From a virus: a stretch of DNA of 25,592 nt. The position numbers were made by a program, and so were the translations under genes. Under the pieces are notes generated by a model. That model saw nothing but the letters and a program-made list of their open reading frames with translations, was not told the DNA's origin and ran no database searches. The stretch covers positions 1-25,592 of IMG/VR virus record IMGVR_UViG_3300043411_000035. The stretch is one strand, 5' to 3'. Positions 23,789 to 25,592 of this stretch are shown here, one piece after another; position 1 is the first letter of the stretch, and each line of letters begins with the position of its first letter.

Positions 23789-23983
23789 ATGGCGGAAAGA
23801 TTCTGGAGTGGAGAGTTCGGCGCAACGAAGGCCGGCATCGCAGAGACGGGCACGACGACCGCGGCGGCCGATGTGGAGCTGCGCATCATCTACGACGCCA
23901 CCAACAACGGCAAGATGGCCGCGCTGATGACGCTGGAGGCGATCAAGCAGCGGATCATCGAAGAAACCTGGCCGCCGGCTTGA
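23789..23983 (+). CDS. Small phage protein after the terminator (64 aa)
   Basis: The start ATG follows AGGAG at 23777-23781 with good spacing. The ribosome-binding site begins right after the T tract of the terminator, so translation depends on read-through or on a start point not visible here. The sequence opens AERFWSGEFGATKAGIAETGTT, with a glycine- and threonine-rich first half. A helical end follows (MAALMTLEAIKQRIIEETW). I do not recognise a named family; similar short proteins lie near capsid and tail genes in related phages. A longer overlapping frame (23758-24009) is less plausible because it begins inside the terminator hairpin. Confidence 0.68.
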   Translation: MAERFWSGEFGATKAGIAETGTTTAAADVELRIIYDATNNGKMAALMTLEAIKQRIIEETWPPA

Positions 23984-23993
23984 GGGGTAGCAC

Positions 23994-24272
23994 ATGCCTA
24001 CCCTTTTGAGCAACGCATCGGCAACGGGGTCGGCGGCGGCGTGGCCTGGTGGCAAGGGCGTGTTTGCCCTGGCCGGCACGGTCGGCGGCGCCACGATCAC
24101 GCTGCAGTACCTCGGCCCCGATGGCTCAACGTGGCTGACGGCTGCGACGGCGACAACGCTGACGGCTGTCGGCCTGGGCGTGTTTGAGCTGCCGAGCGGC
24201 CAGATTCGCGCGCTAGTCGCGGCCGGTACGCCTTCGGGCCTGTACGCATCGGCAGAGCCGGTCAAGGGCTGA
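23994..24272 (+). CDS. Small beta-rich virion-like protein (92 aa)
   Basis: The sequence is rich in Ala, Thr, Gly and Leu with alternating hydrophobic residues: KGVFALAGTVGGATITLQYLGPDGSTWLTA, about residues 22-51. This suggests a small beta-sandwich. Short proteins with a TITLQYLGPDGSTW-type strand pair are common near podovirus tail genes and are annotated only as structural or hypothetical. GAGGGG lies just upstream of the ATG. It is spaced closely with its neighbours and probably shares their transcript. No catalytic motif or membrane segment is visible. Confidence 0.7.
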   Translation: MPTLLSNASATGSAAAWPGGKGVFALAGTVGGATITLQYLGPDGSTWLTAATATTLTAVGLGVFELPSGQIRALVAAGTPSGLYASAEPVKG

Positions 24273-24275
24273 CCG

Positions 24276-24737
24276 ATGGCGAACATAACTTTCAACATTT
24301 CCAAGGGCAAGGTCGCGGCCTACTACGACAGGGTGAAGGGCAACGATCCGGCTAACTCTGCGCTGATCCTGATCCCCATCGAGACGACGGGCCTTGAGTC
24401 GGACGCGACGTTGATCGATGCCGACACCGTGACCGCGCTCTTGTCGGGCACGACGAACGAGCAGAGCACGATGGGTCGCAAGACGCTCACCGACTCTGAT
24501 CTCGCTGCCATCCCTGCGCCCGACGACACGAACGACCGCAACGAGCGGTCACTCCCGACCGTGACGTGGACAGCGGCCAGTGGCAACGCCATCAGCAAAA
24601 TGGTGGTGGCCTATGACCCCGACACGACGGGCGGCACCGATGCAGACCTTGTGCCGCTGACGATGTTCGATGCAGTCGCAACACCGGATGGCAACGACCT
24701 GCAGTTGACGACCGGCACATTCTTCCGGGCGGCCTGA
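24276..24737 (+). CDS. Putative phage structural protein (153 aa)
   Basis: The opening ANITFNISKGKVAAYYDRVKGNDPANSALILIPIETTGLE (about residues 2-41) resembles a recurrent family of small podovirus and siphovirus structural proteins of unknown role. The rest is acidic and Thr/Asp-rich, with a strand near LPTVTWTAASGNAISKMVVAYDPD (about 93-116) and the end LQLTTGTFFRAA. A beta-rich fold is likely. The gene starts three bases after the preceding stop. Its position after the head module and before the probable tail-fibre genes suggests a tail or decoration role; this is inference. Confidence 0.72.
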   Translation: MANITFNISKGKVAAYYDRVKGNDPANSALILIPIETTGLESDATLIDADTVTALLSGTTNEQSTMGRKTLTDSDLAAIPAPDDTNDRNERSLPTVTWTAASGNAISKMVVAYDPDTTGGTDADLVPLTMFDAVATPDGNDLQLTTGTFFRAA

Positions 24738-24741
24738 CGCC

Positions 24742-25113
24742 ATGCCCATCGAACTGCCACCCCTCCCGCCGCTGCCGAACGCGGACTCGACGCCTGTGCA
24801 GTGGGACGTGTACCTGCGCATCGTGGCGCTGCACACGTCAACCGCCACGGCCGAGGCCATCACTGCGCAGACGGCGCAGATGGTGAAGATGACGGCGGCG
24901 GCCGAGCGCAGCGCTGCGCTGATGCAGCAGCTGCTCGATCAGCCGACGACCCCGGCGCCGGCCCCTGTAGCGGGTAGCGATGCTGCGCGCGTGGCCGTCG
25001 CGGCGCTGCTGGGCGAGATCGGCGACCGCACTCCTGCCGACGTGGCAACGGCTGCGCTGGCCCGCATGGGCGCAGCCGACCGCGTGCTGAGCGGCGAGGT
25101 TCCTGCGCCGTGA
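24742..25113 (+). CDS. Small helical phage protein (123 aa), unknown function
   Basis: After a proline-rich start (IELPPLPPLPNADSTPVQW) there is a long helix or coiled coil (about 21-66, alanine/threonine-rich with AQTAQMVKMTAAAERSAALMQQLL). A proline/alanine linker follows (about 68-77), then a second helical part containing GDRTPADVATAALARMGAADRVL. This architecture would suit a trimeric or bundle-forming tail accessory, but no family is recognised. It begins four bases after the preceding stop and its own stop overlaps the next GTG start, so it belongs to the same translational chain. Confidence 0.65.
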   Translation: MPIELPPLPPLPNADSTPVQWDVYLRIVALHTSTATAEAITAQTAQMVKMTAAAERSAALMQQLLDQPTTPAPAPVAGSDAARVAVAALLGEIGDRTPADVATAALARMGAADRVLSGEVPAP

Positions 25114-25325
25114 GTGCTGACCGCTTCAAGGACTGGCCCTGGCGCGACTTCGGCCACGCGGCCATGACGCACCGGCAGGCGACGCTTGAAGCAGTGTACG
25201 CGCGCACGATGGCCGAACAGGTCAAGCTGACAGGCACCAGCGCCCCGTGGCCCGTGTCGGCATGGGTGCCCTGGGCTCAGTGCAACGCGGCCGAGTTCGC
25301 CGCTGCTGGCGTGGGGGTGGCGTGA
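25110..25325 (+). CDS. Small unknown phage protein (71 aa)
   Basis: The GTG start overlaps the upstream stop (GTGA), and its own stop overlaps the GTG of the next gene in the same way. Tryptophan is frequent for such a short protein (WPWRDFGHAA near the start; APWPVSAWVPWAQ near the end), with a helical middle (THRQATLEAVYARTMAEQVKL). No signal peptide or membrane segment is seen and no family is recognised. Its place between two small structural-type genes suggests a tail accessory or chaperone role, without direct support. Confidence 0.6.
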   Translation: MSADRFKDWPWRDFGHAAMTHRQATLEAVYARTMAEQVKLTGTSAPWPVSAWVPWAQCNAAEFAAAGVGVA

Positions 25326-25592
25326 GCTTCGCATTCCTCGACTCCACGGCCCGCACAGCATGGGGCAACGCCACCTCGCAGACGGGACAGCTTACGGCCT
25401 TCCGCGCGCTGTGGTCGGGTGACGTGTCGGTGCGCTACTACACCAGCGGCGGGACGCACCTGGGCACGGCTACGCACAGCGGCTGGGATGCCATCGACAC
25501 CGGGACCACGCCCTACAGCGTGACACTGGCAGGGCGGCCTGCCCCATGGTCGCACCTTGCCGATGGCACGGCGGCCTACTGCATCGTTGCGG
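25322..25592 (+). CDS. Probable tail-associated structural protein, 5' part (runs off the window)
   Basis: The GTG at 25322 overlaps the preceding stop codon, and the frame stays open for 90 residues to the window end. The visible part begins SFAFLDSTARTAWGNATSQTG. It is rich in Thr, Ser, Gly, Tyr and Trp with alternating strands (SGDVSVRYYTSGGTHLGTATHSGWD), consistent with a beta-rich tail or fibre-associated protein. Only its start is present, so family and length cannot be given. In BPP-1-type genomes the receptor-binding genes lie in the region next to the head module, which makes a tail role plausible. Confidence 0.6.
   Translation, partial: MSFAFLDSTARTAWGNATSQTGQLTAFRALWSGDVSVRYYTSGGTHLGTATHSGWDAIDTGTTPYSVTLAGRPAPWSHLADGTAAYCIVA

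Noticed and set aside
23758-24009. 83-codon open frame overlapping the 64-residue gene
   Set aside because: It starts inside the terminator hairpin with no ribosome-binding site, while the overlapping 64-residue frame has AGGAG at correct spacing and no conflict.
23203-25592. Diversity-generating retroelement parts (template or variable repeat, reverse transcriptase) expected from the BPP-1 resemblance
   Set aside because: No reverse-transcriptase motif or repeated adenine-rich segment is seen in this window; it could only lie outside.
1-25592. CRISPR array, tRNA genes, insertion sequences, integrase or att sites
   Set aside because: No regularly spaced repeats, cloverleaf-like sequence, transposase or recombinase motifs were recognised on either strand.

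Overview
This window is a GC-rich segment (roughly two-thirds G+C by eye) of a tailed-phage or prophage genome. Almost every gene is tightly packed on the + strand, with start and stop codons overlapping at most junctions. The gene families are those of short-tailed phages (podoviruses): T7-like connector, nozzle and internal core proteins, combined with a capsid module (portal, Bbp19-like protein, scaffold, major capsid protein, cement protein) in the same order as Bordetella phage BPP-1. Base composition and the BPP-1 resemblance suggest a beta-proteobacterial host such as a Burkholderiales member; this is an inference. No integrase, repressor, lysis gene, tRNA or att site is visible, so prophage versus free phage cannot be decided.

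Layout. Positions 1-1230 hold the end of an upstream region: small proteins, a winged-helix-like protein and a YbcO/DUF1364-like HNH nuclease. Positions 1265-3727 hold an HTH-like protein and the small and large terminase subunits. Positions 3792-18969 hold the tail and ejection module: connector (gp11-like), nozzle (gp12-like, with two carbohydrate-binding-like inserts), then gp13-, gp14- and gp15-like proteins, an 801-residue ejection protein with a C-terminal ADP-ribosyltransferase-like (ART) domain, two small unknowns, and a 2096-residue polyvalent protein. Positions 19014-23721 hold the head module: a proline-rich small protein, portal, Bbp19-like protein, scaffold, major capsid and cement proteins, closed by a strong intrinsic terminator. 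Positions 23789-25592 hold six small structural or tail-associated genes, the last running off the window.

Three signals stand out. First, the 15-mer GATTCCCAAACCCTT occurs exactly three times, each at a stop codon and ahead of a new gene block (tail, portal, capsid). A 12/15 relative lies ahead of the terminase block. These are candidate phage-specific transcription or processing signals. Second, downstream of two of these copies lie hairpins with unrelated 6-bp stems but the same loop core (TAGCGCG). One overlaps a likely start codon; the other opens a 208-nt leader, rich in predicted helices, whose closing helix abuts the Shine-Dalgarno sequence of the major capsid gene. Third, the giant ejection protein carries two ART-like domains, the second inserted inside a zinc-metallopeptidase domain. 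With the ART domain in the 801-residue protein, three such domains would be delivered into the host at infection. The families are known (polyvalent-protein ART and MPTase domains); the nested duplication and the repeated RNA/DNA signals appear to be the most novel parts.
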